Positions 27,073 through 36,298 of a DNA stretch of 64,000 bases are shown piece by piece (position 1 is the stretch's first letter; every line of letters starts with the position of its first letter). Source of the stretch: Clostridium sulfidigenes. GTDB taxonomy: Bacteria; Bacillota; Clostridia; Clostridiales; Clostridiaceae. A program made the position numbers and the translations under genes. Under the pieces are notes generated by a model. It did no database searches, was not told where the DNA came from, and worked only from the letters and a program-made list of their open reading frames with translations. The DNA lies in contig NZ_JPMD01000014.1 of the NCBI RefSeq assembly GCF_000732635.1, forward strand, positions 62,001 to 126,000. The letters are read 5' to 3'.

Positions 27073-27666
27073 TTACTGCTGTTTTTTAGAATAATAATAC
27101 GTAAATGCAATTCTTCCAATACCCATGCAAATTATAGCAATTAAATTAAAGATAATGGTTATAGAAAAAATCTGTTGAGGAATTTGTTTAATAAATATAA
27201 AATATACTGCACTAACAAGTATTCCTAAAACAAAATTGACTGGACGCAATTTGGGTTTAATATCTGCAATACCTTTCATATCACTTACTAAATAAATATT
27301 TCCAAGTACAAGATAAGTGACTACTTCCGCCAAATGTAGAGTAACAAATTGATATAGGAATAATTCGATATAATTATTTCTTATAGAATTAATTTGAATT
27401 ATTATTATAACTACAAAAGCCATAAACAAATTTACAACAATTCCTCCATATGAAACTATTAGGTTCTGTTTATCTGTTAAATATTCCACTCTATCTTCAT
27501 CAACTGGAGCCGGCGTAGAAAAGAATAAATATGGCTTTACACTTACTTTAAGCCAATTTTCTTTACAACCATATATCCAGTAGAAATAAGAATGTCCTAG
27601 TTCATGTAACCAAATTACTAAGTATAATGTAAAATAACTAATAGCAATTTCTAACAATAGTTTCAA
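27073..27666 (-). CDS. M50-like membrane metalloprotease (site-2 protease-like)
   Basis: The first membrane helix contains the zinc motif HELGH in LVIWLHELGHSYFYWIYG. At least four more hydrophobic segments follow. The second-half aspartate motif of M50 enzymes may be LVSDMKGI. 197 residues is short for the family. Possible roles include intramembrane proteolysis of an anti-sigma factor, but no such partner is adjacent. Confidence 0.75.
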   Translation of the reverse strand: MKLLLEIAISYFTLYLVIWLHELGHSYFYWIYGCKENWLKVSVKPYLFFSTPAPVDEDRVEYLTDKQNLIVSYGGIVVNLFMAFVVIIIIQINSIRNNYIELFLYQFVTLHLAEVVTYLVLGNIYLVSDMKGIADIKPKLRPVNFVLGILVSAVYFIFIKQIPQQIFSITIIFNLIAIICMGIGRIAFTYYYSKKQQ

Positions 27667-27690
27667 AATAACCCCCTCCTATCCTCTTAC

Positions 27691-27879
27691 CTAAACCATC
27701 AGCATCTCTACTGCCTTATAGATTTCATATATATTCTGAACTAGAAAAGTAAAAAACAGAGATGATTTAATTTCATCTTTATTTATTAAAGATAAATTAA
27801 ATTTACTTGCCAACTTCTTACTTAATATTGTTTTACCTGTAGCAGATGTCCCAGTAACTACTATCATTGTATTTGCCAT
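27691..27879 (-). pseudogene. Truncated P-loop kinase
   Basis: MIVVTGTSATGKTILSKKLA is a kinase P-loop at the start of a chain that ends after 62 residues; relatives are 150-200. The tail QNIYEIYKAVEMLMV does not resemble what should follow the P-loop, so this looks like an internal deletion joining N- and C-terminal pieces. ATG 27,877-27,879 has GGAAGG upstream. Confidence 0.65.
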
Positions 27880-28006
27880 ATTACGGCCTTCCAAATTATT
27901 TCTTTAATAATATTCATGTATATACTCCTAGCTTAATATAAATAATTTTCAAAGCTCTACCTATTAAAAATGAATATAAAAAATATCTGGAATTTATATT
28001 TATTGC

Positions 28007-28258
28007 TTAACCTTGAAGACCATTAGCCTGTCGTTCCATATTTTCTACAACAATATCGTGAATATCACCTAATGAAGCACAATACTCAAGTACTTTCCAT
28101 GGAGTATTTGTGTGAAAATGAATTTTAATCAGCTCCTCATCACCAACCGCAAGTAAGCAATCGCCTTCAATATTTTTTGTAATATATTCGTTTATTTTAT
28201 CTTCTGAGAGATTTTCTCCTTCAATTAATAATTGCGTATCAAATCTATATTCAAGCAT
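28007..28258 (-). CDS. FakA/DAK-phosphatase C-terminal-like small protein
   Basis: YRFDTQLLIEGENLSEDKI and KIHFHTNTPWKVLEYCASLG match the C-terminal domain of the DegV-partner fatty-acid kinase FakA (YloV). FakA itself is about 550 residues with an N-terminal DhaL kinase domain, absent here. An AAGGAGAAT ribosome site precedes the ATG, so it could be expressed alone; it may equally be a fragment. It cannot be a kinase by itself. Confidence 0.6.
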   Translation of the reverse strand: MLEYRFDTQLLIEGENLSEDKINEYITKNIEGDCLLAVGDEELIKIHFHTNTPWKVLEYCASLGDIHDIVVENMERQANGLQG

Positions 28259-28450
28259 AATTATTCTCCTTTTCCATTTTATAAATTACAATTTATCTTT
28301 CAGTTAATTATAACATATTTTGTAAATATCACACTATTCAACTTCAAAGAAAATAATTTATTGTCTAGTTCGCAATTTCTACAAAATGCGAACAAGCTAA
28401 TCGATAAATTGGAATTTGTCAGCTTAATATATTGCTTATTTTGAAAAGTA

Positions 28451-29041
28451 CTACTTTAACCGCTTCCTCATGACAAGCCCTTGTTCAGTCTCAAAAGACA
28501 CATTAAATCCACTTTTTTTATACATCTCAAAATGGCCGCCAAAATCTGATGATTGATAACTAGATTCTTTGTATGGGTACGCCTCCACAAAGTCAAATCC
28601 ATCCTGGACCGCATCCTTACACACACGCTCCAATAGCAGTGTGGCAATGCCTTTTCTTTTCATCTCCGGCGCAATCACGAAACAAAATATGGATTTCACA
28701 TTTATGCCCGTGTTAAATTCCTCTAAAGGTACATAATCCATAAATCTTCGCCAACTAGCGCATTTCAAACAATCTGATTTCGTATTTGCGTTGCACCATC
28801 CAACGACCGTATCACCACTATAAACAAGATAACCTTGAATGTTATTGCCTTTAACATATTGTAAGGCACATTCTCTTCTTTTCGCTACTGTTGAAAGATC
28901 TTTGCCCTCATAATCATCGTTACACCAACACACACAATAGCATTTATGCTCGTCCACATTGTTATCGTGTGGCGTAGTGTCAAAAAAATGCACGTAATCT
29001 TCTGCAAGCTCTGGTATTAACTTGCGTATCTCAATATCCAT
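28451..29041 (-). CDS. GNAT acetyltransferase
   Basis: A 196-residue protein with a cysteine-rich N-terminal third (KCYCVCWCNDDYEG), acetyl-CoA loop VIAPEMKRKGIATLLLERVC, and C-terminal HFEMYKKSGFNVSFE. The codon use is GC-richer than neighbouring genes, which hints at separate recent acquisition. Related proteins are widespread single-gene GNATs in Firmicutes; substrate unknown. Confidence 0.9.
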   Translation of the reverse strand: MDIEIRKLIPELAEDYVHFFDTTPHDNNVDEHKCYCVCWCNDDYEGKDLSTVAKRRECALQYVKGNNIQGYLVYSGDTVVGWCNANTKSDCLKCASWRRFMDYVPLEEFNTGINVKSIFCFVIAPEMKRKGIATLLLERVCKDAVQDGFDFVEAYPYKESSYQSSDFGGHFEMYKKSGFNVSFETEQGLVMRKRLK

Positions 29042-29180
29042 TCATTTACCTCCAGTAATATAAATAACTTACAATTCAAATTCCTGTTTATCTGTTTGTT
29101 AAATAGGTATCACTACTTCGCAATATCCTACAATTATTCATTTGTAAATTCAACCTACTAACTTATTGATAGACAATTTC

Positions 29181-29410
29181 ATGTCACTTTCAAAAATAGA
29201 TAACCCCCTGAAACCCGCATGTACACAACAAATAGTTTAATAGTTAAATATATCCATAGTTAAATAGGTTCATATTTTTATATTTAAATAGTTCTCTATA
29301 TCCATTTTTACCTATTTATATTTAAAACTAGGCAAGGATATATTTTTTTATTTTAATATCTCACATGACTTATAAGCAATATCAGAAGAATACGAATTAA
29401 AGTTTATATT
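29181..29410 (-). repeat. Family C 3'-flank repeat, copy 2
   Basis: Matches 7,307-7,549 over its length, with the internal TTAAATAG units slightly rearranged. It abuts the end of the small kinase gene. Confidence 0.75.
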
Positions 29411-29425
29411 CATTCTAATCAGATG

Positions 29426-29977
29426 TTACAGCTCAAATTGATCTTTTATTAGCTGTGCAACAATTTCCGCCGAAAGATTTGTATTGTCGATTTTTATATA
29501 GTTATCATAAGGAATTTCACCATCATTGCTTACACAACGATACTTGTTATCATCATTTATAAGCCTTTGATTTGACAGTTCTATATCTCGTTTTGAGATT
29601 TTATTTTTCAGACGATTTTCAGTAGCATTTCTTTCTAATCTGATTGTTTGAGGAGCAACAAGCTCTACATAACATATATCTGCATTATGTTTTCTGAAAA
29701 TTTCACAAACATATTCAACATAATCCCAATCAGATTGCTGATCAAATGCCCACATATATGTGAAAATTAATCCATAGTGTTCGGATTTTGCAAATTCTTC
29801 AAAAATAACTTCTCTCATGCCAGCGATAGCTTTTCCATTAAAATATCCGAATATCTCCAGTACAGGTTCAATTATCATATGATTATGGAATAAACGTAAA
29901 TCCGTAATTTTAGCTAGTTCTTGTCCCACTGTCATTTTGCCAACAGCACTGTCTCCGATTATAAGTACTAATTTCAA
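29426..29977 (-). CDS. Small P-loop kinase (shikimate-kinase-like fold)
   Basis: LVLIIGDSAVGKMTVGQELA is the P-loop, followed by LRLFHNHMIIEPVLEIFGYF, typical of small AAA/zeta-like kinases of unknown substrate in Firmicutes. LID-like arginines occur at RLERNATENRLKNK. 183 residues. It is one of five P-loop kinase loci in the array. Confidence 0.82.
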   Translation of the reverse strand: MKLVLIIGDSAVGKMTVGQELAKITDLRLFHNHMIIEPVLEIFGYFNGKAIAGMREVIFEEFAKSEHYGLIFTYMWAFDQQSDWDYVEYVCEIFRKHNADICYVELVAPQTIRLERNATENRLKNKISKRDIELSNQRLINDDNKYRCVSNDGEIPYDNYIKIDNTNLSAEIVAQLIKDQFEL

Positions 29978-30019
29978 AATATCACCTCTTTTATCAAATA
30001 TAAATAATCTTTTTTTATA

Positions 30020-30649
30020 CTATTTTACTTCTGTTCCACCCCATTCAATAACGGTAAATCCCTTTCTTTCAAAAGATTTAATTTCTTGCTCTTCTATTTC
30101 TATAGGTTTATCTAATGATTTAAAGAGCATCATTACTCTTAATATTGAATCTGGCTTTGGAGTTATATTAAGCTTAGCTAGATTTTCATAATCTTCCCCT
30201 GCAAAAGTAATCAGGTTGTATTTATTCTCTTGCATAATTGGTAGCCAATACACTATAAATTCGTTATATTCCCTTGGAGTTAACCCCATGTATTCAAGCT
30301 TTTCTTGCAGAAATTCTTCAGTATCTTCTCCTTTTACAACAAACCCTTTTGACATATCCCACTGATTTTTAGAAATCCCTTCCCAATATAAATAAGAATA
30401 CTTCCTCTTATCTCCAATATTAGTTAATGTACCATCAGGCTCTGCTATTACATTCCAACCATCTTTGTACTCTGGATAAGTACAAGTAAGCTCTCCATTA
30501 TAATCTAGTTTAACGCTAACTGATTGCTCTGAAGTTGGATATAAATAAATTACAGGTTTCTTAGTCCCCTCTTTATTTGTACAACCTGTAAATGTTATTA
30601 AAATAAGAAATAGTAATATAATAAGAAATTTTGCTTTATTTGTTTTCAT
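30020..30649 (-). CDS. Lipoprotein with KPVIYLYP domain
   Basis: The signal peptide ends in the lipobox FTGC, followed by KKPVIYLYPTSEQSVSVKLD, which defines a family of bacterial surface proteins of unknown function. The core contains tryptophan- and tyrosine-rich strands (YSYLYWEG). 209 residues. Codons for residues 101-124 recur as a fragment at 35,155-35,235, directly after an intact phosphotransferase gene. Confidence 0.82.
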   Translation of the reverse strand: MKTNKAKFLIILLFLILITFTGCTNKEGTKKPVIYLYPTSEQSVSVKLDYNGELTCTYPEYKDGWNVIAEPDGTLTNIGDKRKYSYLYWEGISKNQWDMSKGFVVKGEDTEEFLQEKLEYMGLTPREYNEFIVYWLPIMQENKYNLITFAGEDYENLAKLNITPKPDSILRVMMLFKSLDKPIEIEEQEIKSFERKGFTVIEWGGTEVK

Positions 30650-30679
30650 ATTAACCCCCTAATAACTTTTTTTGTTATA

Positions 30680-30761
30680 TTATTAATTTTTAAGATATGG
30701 TAAAAATATGTTATTACACCAACGTTCCATTGATTTCTCAATCATGGCTGATTATAAATTT
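30680..30761 (-). pseudogene. 3' fragment of a phosphotransferase gene (copy of 35,235-35,324)
   Basis: About 80 bases with CACCAACGTTCCATTGATTT and GGCTGATTATAAATT match the last codons and 3' flank of the phosphotransferase at 35,242. It sits immediately upstream of the KPVIYLYP lipoprotein gene. Confidence 0.75.
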
Positions 30762-30765
30762 CTAT

Positions 30766-31974
30766 TCATCTTTCATTATTAAGTAAATTATCACAAATAG
30801 TTTTTAAATCCTCAATATAATGCAAAAGTGTTATAGAATATTCCTTGAGTTTTTCAGGGTTTTTTTCATATCCTTGTAGCAGTGTATATTGTCGCTTATA
30901 ATATTCCATCAATTTTTGAAAATTAGATGAATAGGTGCTTATCTCTTGAATCTTTTCATTATTAACTACGTATTGAATGTGTTGCATAATTTCAAGAAAC
31001 TGGTCAGCAGAATATCCTACTGTTTTCTTAAAATCACGCAATACCCATTGACGTTCAAAAACATTTCTTTTCATCCAACCATAATATTGTTCTTTATAAA
31101 CTTTTACCACATTCAGAACAGTTGGAATAATGTTTTTATAATCATTACTTTTAGTGTTTTCACTACTATCTAATTTTAGTAGTAAGCCAGAATCAGACAA
31201 AACCTGTATAGCACCAATTTCTTGACCGTCATATCTATCAGCCATTAAAACTGATATAGCAAATCCAGTACCAGCCTCTTCAACTCCAAGTATGTGATTT
31301 TCATTCATTTCATAAAATTCTTCTGTTGTTATTCCCATATGAGATGACACAAGCTCTATTCCCTTCATTGCCGTTTCTGTTTTAACGAGTCCTGGACCGA
31401 TAGTATATACTTTTATATTTGTACTTTCCAATTCTCCATATAGTGTATTAGACAATTCCACCTGTGCTGTTTTAAAGACTTCATATGCTCCCATAAAGGG
31501 TGCTGCACCAGAAGATGAAACAAAAACAATTGTCCCAGAACTCTTTTGTTTCATAAGTGGCAAAACTAATTGTGTTAATAGTAATGGGGCTTTGAAATTA
31601 ACGGCATAACTCTTATCCCATACATCAATAGAAACTTCTTCTACTGTTCCCATAGTAGCTATGGTCGCATTATTAAATAAAACATCTATGCGTCCATATT
31701 TATCTTTCACATGAGAAACTAGAGCATATATCTGATTTTCATTAGATAAATCAATTTCATAAAATTCTACAGAGTTTTTACCAAATATACTATCTAAAGT
31801 GCTTTGTGCGAATAATATTTTTCGTTTATTCATTTCGGCCACAATAACCTTTGCGCCCATATAAACCAATGCTTTTGCAGTTTCAAAACCTATCCCACCC
31901 CCTGCACCAGTTAAAAGTATAACTTTACCTTCCAATTTATTCTTAAAGGATATATTCTTTTCTATAAACATCAT
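30766..31974 (-). CDS. Short-chain dehydrogenase with C-terminal helical extension
   Basis: Residues 1-265 form a classical SDR: cofactor loop LTGAGGGIGFETAKAL, LFNNATI, catalytic serine in VSSSGAAPF and YEVFK as YxxxK. VIVAEMN after strand 2 favours neither NAD nor NADP clearly. The remaining 135 residues are charged and helical (QFLEIMQHIQYVV, NFQKLMEYYKRQYTLL), an unusual addition for an SDR. Substrate unknown. Confidence 0.88.
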   Translation of the reverse strand: MMFIEKNISFKNKLEGKVILLTGAGGGIGFETAKALVYMGAKVIVAEMNKRKILFAQSTLDSIFGKNSVEFYEIDLSNENQIYALVSHVKDKYGRIDVLFNNATIATMGTVEEVSIDVWDKSYAVNFKAPLLLTQLVLPLMKQKSSGTIVFVSSSGAAPFMGAYEVFKTAQVELSNTLYGELESTNIKVYTIGPGLVKTETAMKGIELVSSHMGITTEEFYEMNENHILGVEEAGTGFAISVLMADRYDGQEIGAIQVLSDSGLLLKLDSSENTKSNDYKNIIPTVLNVVKVYKEQYYGWMKRNVFERQWVLRDFKKTVGYSADQFLEIMQHIQYVVNNEKIQEISTYSSNFQKLMEYYKRQYTLLQGYEKNPEKLKEYSITLLHYIEDLKTICDNLLNNER

Positions 31975-32048
31975 AATCTCCTTCTTTATAATTGTTAGCC
32001 AATTTCATTTTTGGTTTTAAATACTTATCTTTATAATAAGAAAGCAAC

Positions 32049-32336
32049 TTAACTCGACTTCATATTATGTTTACCAATGAGTCCATATTTTAATACAATC
32101 AAATCCAAATAGCATTCATTCTCGTGGATTTGATACATAATCCAGCCAACCTTATTGCCCGTTTCGATATCAAAGATTATATAGTTTTCCTTACGTGATA
32201 AAAGTTCGAATCGTTCTTTCCATTCGTCTTCAGACGTATTGTTTTCAGCAAAATATAGTTCATACTCCTCATTTGTAAATAAAGAACGTATAAATTCAAC
32301 ATCACTCACCGTAGTCACACTAAATATAATACACAT
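32049..32336 (-). pseudogene. GNAT N-terminal half, truncated
   Basis: EDEWKERFELLSRKENYIIF and KVGWIMYQIHENECYLDLIV are the first half of a GNAT domain. After LDLIVLK, where the acetyl-CoA loop should begin, the frame continues for only about a dozen unrelated residues. GAGGG lies upstream of ATG 32,334-32,336. Confidence 0.65.
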
Positions 32337-32411
32337 TAACTTCGCCCTCATAAAATATAAATAATTTTTACCTTTGTTTACAATTGTTCATTTGTAATTT
32401 TAAAACTGTAA

Positions 32412-32465
32412 ACTTATTATAGTATATTTTCAATAAAATGTATATTTACATAAAAGCACCTCATT
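32412..32465 (-). repeat. Family B junction repeat
   Basis: CTTATTATAGTATATTTTCA then AAATGTATATTTACATAAAA and GCACCTCATTAAGGAT on the plus strand. Confidence 0.6.
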
Positions 32466-32514
32466 AAGGATATGATTCAAAACCGAACTATTCAACTTTA
32501 AATCTTTATTAAAG

Positions 32515-32571
32515 CTATATATACTTTAATAAAGATACTATCGGCAGTATAGAACGACCATTCCACATATC
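32515..32571 (-). pseudogene. 3' fragment of the metallophosphoesterase gene
   Basis: AGTATAGAACGACCATTCCA and surrounding bases match 22,763-22,823, encoding WNGRSILP at the end of the phosphoesterase. Nothing else of the gene is here. Confidence 0.75.
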
Positions 32572-32629
32572 ATGCTTACGTATTACTATTCCTGACAAAT
32601 TGTTGTTATCAATTCATCCTTTATTTTCA

Positions 32630-32925
32630 TCAATTTAAGCCTTACGCATTGTAAGATTATTAATGTTCCGATTTTCCGATATTTTCACTTTTCCCTCTAG
32701 TTACTATAAAACAAGTTCATATTTTTGTACAATAGTTATTTATATTTAATTACATTACCCATATTATAACATATTTACCAACCCATATTAATCAATTTTC
32801 AAAGAACACTTATATAAGAATGTAGTGTGGTACTACCCATTGGTTATTTCGCTATTTACTTGAATTTCGAAATAAAAAATACCGCATATTCATTCTGAAT
32901 AGTACGGTATTGTGAATAAATTATT
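32630..32925 (-). repeat. Family A repeat, copy 3 (orphaned GNAT 5' end)
   Basis: The GNAT 5' codons (GCATTGTAAGATTATTAATG), leader and flank of 14,519-14,815 recur, ending in the hairpin TACCGCATATTCA with TGAATAGTACGGTA (32,880-32,909), which now follows the interrupted GNAT gene. Confidence 0.75.
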
Positions 32926-33030
32926 TAATTGTATATTAGTTTGTCCATTTAAGAAAGGTACGACATAACTGAATAAAAAATATGTTATATCAACCCTACA
33001 AATTGTAATTTGATGAACTTACCATTATAC

Positions 33031-33492
33031 TCATACCTCTTTTTGATAATAAACAGATTCCTTATCTCTGCACATTTCCAAATATCCAAGCTTTTTATAA
33101 AATGAATTTGTTCTTATATTCCAAACCGGAGTTTCTAATCGCCATGTTGTAATCTCGGGAAACATCTTTTCAATATATTTCATTGATTCTAATCCGAAAC
33201 CTTTTTTATACTCTTTTGGATCTATGAATATTATTCCCACATACATAGTCTCCTTATTTCTTTTATCCTGAAATAAAACGGCTCCCCCAATGAGATAATC
33301 CTCCTGCTTTATAGTGTATAAATTATGACTTAACATCATTTTTTTATGTCATTTTTCAGAATCATAATTGGGTGGCCCTCCTACCTCATCGGCACCTACC
33401 ATTACGTCTGTATCGAAAGCTCTCTTTGAAATATTGGTTACTATTTTGATATCTTCTGGACTCGCTAACTTAATATCCAATTCACTCACCAT
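33031..33492 (-). pseudogene. GNAT gene with in-frame TGA
   Basis: The frame runs from ATG 33,490-33,492 (MVSELDIKLASPEDIKIVTN) to 33,031 with one interruption, TGA at codon 48 (33,349-33,351) in YDSEK-stop-HKKMM. Relatives have tryptophan near here, so TGG to TGA is likely. The second half has GLESMKYIEKMF and IRTNSFYKKLGY. Total 153 codons, the normal GNAT length. Either a recent nonsense mutation or read-through. Confidence 0.8.
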
Positions 33493-33511
33493 CTTTCTTA
33501 AAAATCTAATA

Positions 33512-33952
33512 TTATCCAATTCTATAACTCTTTTTATTTAGTACATCTATATATTCACGCCCATTATTATTCCAACACTCAACTTCAGTAATATCTACTT
33601 CAATGAGTACCGTATTTTTATATTTAGCCCAATACATAAATTCCTTATCAAGATGCTCATATCTCTCTAAAATTTCTTTATTTTCATCACTTGATGGATG
33701 TCCTAGTATGACTGCTCTTCCTTGTATTTGTATATTATTAAAACACATTGCCACTAAAGGATTTTTAATAATTTGTTTATATTTCGCATAGGCTTTCGAA
33801 GTCATAAAATATATTTTCAATTCATTTGATGTGCAGTAAACAGTTCTAGCAGTAACTTTTCCATTTTCGCAGGTTGCTAATACAACATTTTTTTGTTCTT
33901 TCAATCGATCAATTATTTTAGCCCTCATCTCTGCATATTCAAGGCTCCTCAT
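33512..33952 (-). CDS. Pyridoxamine-5'-phosphate-oxidase-like flavin-binding protein
   Basis: The split-barrel fold is indicated by VVLATCENGKVTARTVYC, LKIYFMTSKAYAKYKQI and VAMCFNNIQIQGRAVILG, typical of small general-stress PNPOx-like proteins that bind FMN, F420 or heme. 146 residues. The start of the interrupted GNAT lies 20 bases after its stop, so the two may be cotranscribed. Confidence 0.85.
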   Translation of the reverse strand: MRSLEYAEMRAKIIDRLKEQKNVVLATCENGKVTARTVYCTSNELKIYFMTSKAYAKYKQIIKNPLVAMCFNNIQIQGRAVILGHPSSDENKEILERYEHLDKEFMYWAKYKNTVLIEVDITEVECWNNNGREYIDVLNKKSYRIG

Positions 33953-34247
33953 TACTTTTCACCTCACAAAATATAGATAATCTTCCCTACAAATTACTAT
34001 TTATAAATCATTAATTCATCATATAATACCACTATGACTTAACTCATAAAAAAAGTGTATCATACTAACCGTTTATTGCACTAATTTCCAATATGCTTAT
34101 GTTAAGTTTTATCTTCAATACCGTATTATTTAGTTTTCAAAGAACATTTACTTCGCAATACCTACAAATTGTAACGTAACTAATATATAACTAATTTTAT
34201 GCTTTTACACATTACTGAATAATACGGTATCTAAATTTTTTAAGAAT
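33953..34247. other. Intergenic stretch with degraded family A elements
   Basis: ACCGTATTATTTAGTTTTCA then AAGAACATTTACTTCGCAAT and, near 34,213, GAATAATACGGTAT are pieces of family A flank without a complete hairpin. I see nothing else. Confidence 0.5.
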
Positions 34248-35090
34248 TTATAATTTTTCACCAAAGGCATATAAAACAGACTTTGTATGTGGTATGCCTC
34301 CTGCTTCTTTCATTTCTCTAAGTTTTTCAAAAACTTCTGATTTAAAGTCTTCAAGCATATCTTTTGGTATCTTTTCTAGTGTGCTTATAGCACCATGAGT
34401 CCAAAGTTTATCCCACCATTCTTGTTCATCTTTGTATATAAAAACTTTTTCTTCACTTATAACTTGTATATTTTTAAATCCAGCCTGATTCAAAATTTTA
34501 TACAAACCTTCTTCTGTATCAAATTCAGGGATATCCTCTGATTGATATTCATCTAATTCATCTTCAAATACAGGTAAATATTTATCAAATAATTCATTTA
34601 GCCACATAAATTTTTCATCTTTTTTTCTAAGAAATGTAGTGAATGAAAATCGACCACCACTTTTTAAAACTCTCATAAATTCATGAAAGGCAACTTTATA
34701 ATTTGGTAAGAAGAATACTCCAAATCCACAGAGTATATGCTGAAAAGTTTGATTTGCAAATTCTAATTTTTCAGCATCCATTACCATTGCATGTACATTT
34801 TTTACACCTCGTCGTTGCATTTCTAAATCAATTTCATTAACCATTCCTTCAGCTATATCAATACCTGTAACAACTCCACTCTTTCCAACTTTCTCTGCTG
34901 CTGAAAAAAGTGAAGCTCCTTTTCCTGATGCAACATCTAAAACTCTTTCGCCTTCCTTTACATCTGCAAATTCAACCAACCTCTCTCCAAAATATGTAAA
35001 GTATCTTGGACCACTACCATCAAAAACTGCTGATACCTTATTAAATATATTAGTTATATCTTTTTTTATTTCTATACTTTTGTCTTCCAT
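34248..35090 (-). CDS. SAM-dependent methyltransferase, UbiE-like
   Basis: RVLDVASGKGASLFSAAEKV is motif I, GIDIAEGMV the acidic loop, and MRVLKSGGRFSFTTFL the post-III block. 280 residues with a C-terminal helical domain. ATG 35,088-35,090 is chosen (M7 of the longest frame) because AGGAGAG lies upstream; the longer frame begins at TTG inside the ribosome site. Likely methylates a small molecule. Confidence 0.88.
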   Translation of the reverse strand: MEDKSIEIKKDITNIFNKVSAVFDGSGPRYFTYFGERLVEFADVKEGERVLDVASGKGASLFSAAEKVGKSGVVTGIDIAEGMVNEIDLEMQRRGVKNVHAMVMDAEKLEFANQTFQHILCGFGVFFLPNYKVAFHEFMRVLKSGGRFSFTTFLRKKDEKFMWLNELFDKYLPVFEDELDEYQSEDIPEFDTEEGLYKILNQAGFKNIQVISEEKVFIYKDEQEWWDKLWTHGAISTLEKIPKDMLEDFKSEVFEKLREMKEAGGIPHTKSVLYAFGEKL

Positions 35091-35154
35091 AAATTTCTCT
35101 CCTACCAAATAAGTTAATCAATTATTTTTTAATACTAAATATAATAAACTCATA

Positions 35155-35235
35155 CTATATGTTAAACCCATGTATTCAAGCTTTTCTTGCAGAAATTCTT
35201 CAGTATCTTCTCCTTTGACCACAACCCCTTTTGTA
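35155..35235 (-). pseudogene. Internal fragment of the KPVIYLYP lipoprotein gene
   Basis: GVVVKGEDTEEFLQEKLEYM and the following LT match residues 101-124 of the lipoprotein at 30,020. The fragment starts right after the phosphotransferase stop and has no signal peptide or start. Confidence 0.8.
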
Positions 35236-35241
35236 TAATTA

Positions 35242-36162
35242 TTAATCTTTAAGATATTGTAAAAATATATCATTACACCAACGTTCCATTGATTTCTCAA
35301 TCCATGGCTGATTATAAATTTTTTCATGTTGACAGATGATAAATAATAGTACCTGTAAACTTAAACATGTTTGAATAGCTTTTTCATCGACCTTTATACT
35401 GCAATAGGATTCATAACCCTTCAAAATTTCTTTATTTAATTGGTCATTATTGATATGACTGAATATTGATGCTAAATCCATTTCTGGAAGACAATATCCT
35501 GACAATGAGAAATCAATTGGAACTATTGCTTCATTACATAAAAGGAGATTTGATTTTCCAAGATCAGCATGAACAAAAGAAAATCTATTTTTATCTTTAT
35601 CCATCTTCATCTTAATTTTCAATAAAGTATCTATAATAATTGCCCCATGCTCCTTATCATAATGCTTAGCTGCTATTGCATACCTGGCCTCTTCCAATAA
35701 TTTATCAATCATTTCTGCTCCATATATATATCTATTTTCTATCTTTACCTTACTCATAGATTTATGAACACTACCAATCATCCATCCTAGCCTGAAGGCT
35801 AATTCATTAGTAATTTCCACATTTTCTAAAGTCTTACCCTTTACCCATTCCAAAGCAGTAACCAGACTTCCATCCCTTAAACTGGTAATAGGTTCTCCAC
35901 TTTTGTTTCTAACTACTTTTTGGGTACCTAATTGAGAAGTGTTTTCCAAATAAGTAAGTACTTCCATTTCACTTTCAACAAACTTATCCTGTGACACTCC
36001 AAGACGCAAAAAATCCACAGAAAAACCATTTGATGGTTTATGTATCCTGAGAACATATTGTCCATTATCATCAGTAATACAATATGTCATATTTTCATTA
36101 TGACGCACAAATCTTGATGTGGGATTTACAAAATTGTATTTTTCTATTGCTTCTTTAATCAT
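35242..36162 (-). CDS. Aminoglycoside/choline-kinase-like phosphotransferase
   Basis: Catalytic loop FVHADLGKSNLLL (H-x-D-x4-N) and metal-binding IDFSLSGY are intact; VLRIHKPS supplies the nucleotide-binding lysine region. 306 residues, normal for the APH/ChoK superfamily. Substrates of such stand-alone enzymes range from aminoglycosides to homoserine and sugars. Its 3' end is duplicated at 30,680. Confidence 0.88.
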   Translation of the reverse strand: MIKEAIEKYNFVNPTSRFVRHNENMTYCITDDNGQYVLRIHKPSNGFSVDFLRLGVSQDKFVESEMEVLTYLENTSQLGTQKVVRNKSGEPITSLRDGSLVTALEWVKGKTLENVEITNELAFRLGWMIGSVHKSMSKVKIENRYIYGAEMIDKLLEEARYAIAAKHYDKEHGAIIIDTLLKIKMKMDKDKNRFSFVHADLGKSNLLLCNEAIVPIDFSLSGYCLPEMDLASIFSHINNDQLNKEILKGYESYCSIKVDEKAIQTCLSLQVLLFIICQHEKIYNQPWIEKSMERWCNDIFLQYLKD

Positions 36163-36298
36163 AATTCTTTCTCCTGAATATAAATTATTTAAGGAAGTTA
36201 ATTATTTTATAATTGCTTAATGTTATAATCTAATTTTCTATTGAAATATCACATAAAAAAATTGCAGTTGTAAATTGCTTGTTATTTCACTTGTAATA

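Noticed and set aside
35118..35327. 69-codon minus frame overlapping the phosphotransferase end
   Set aside because: Its first half is the phosphotransferase gene in the wrong frame and its second half is the lipoprotein fragment, which I list separately.
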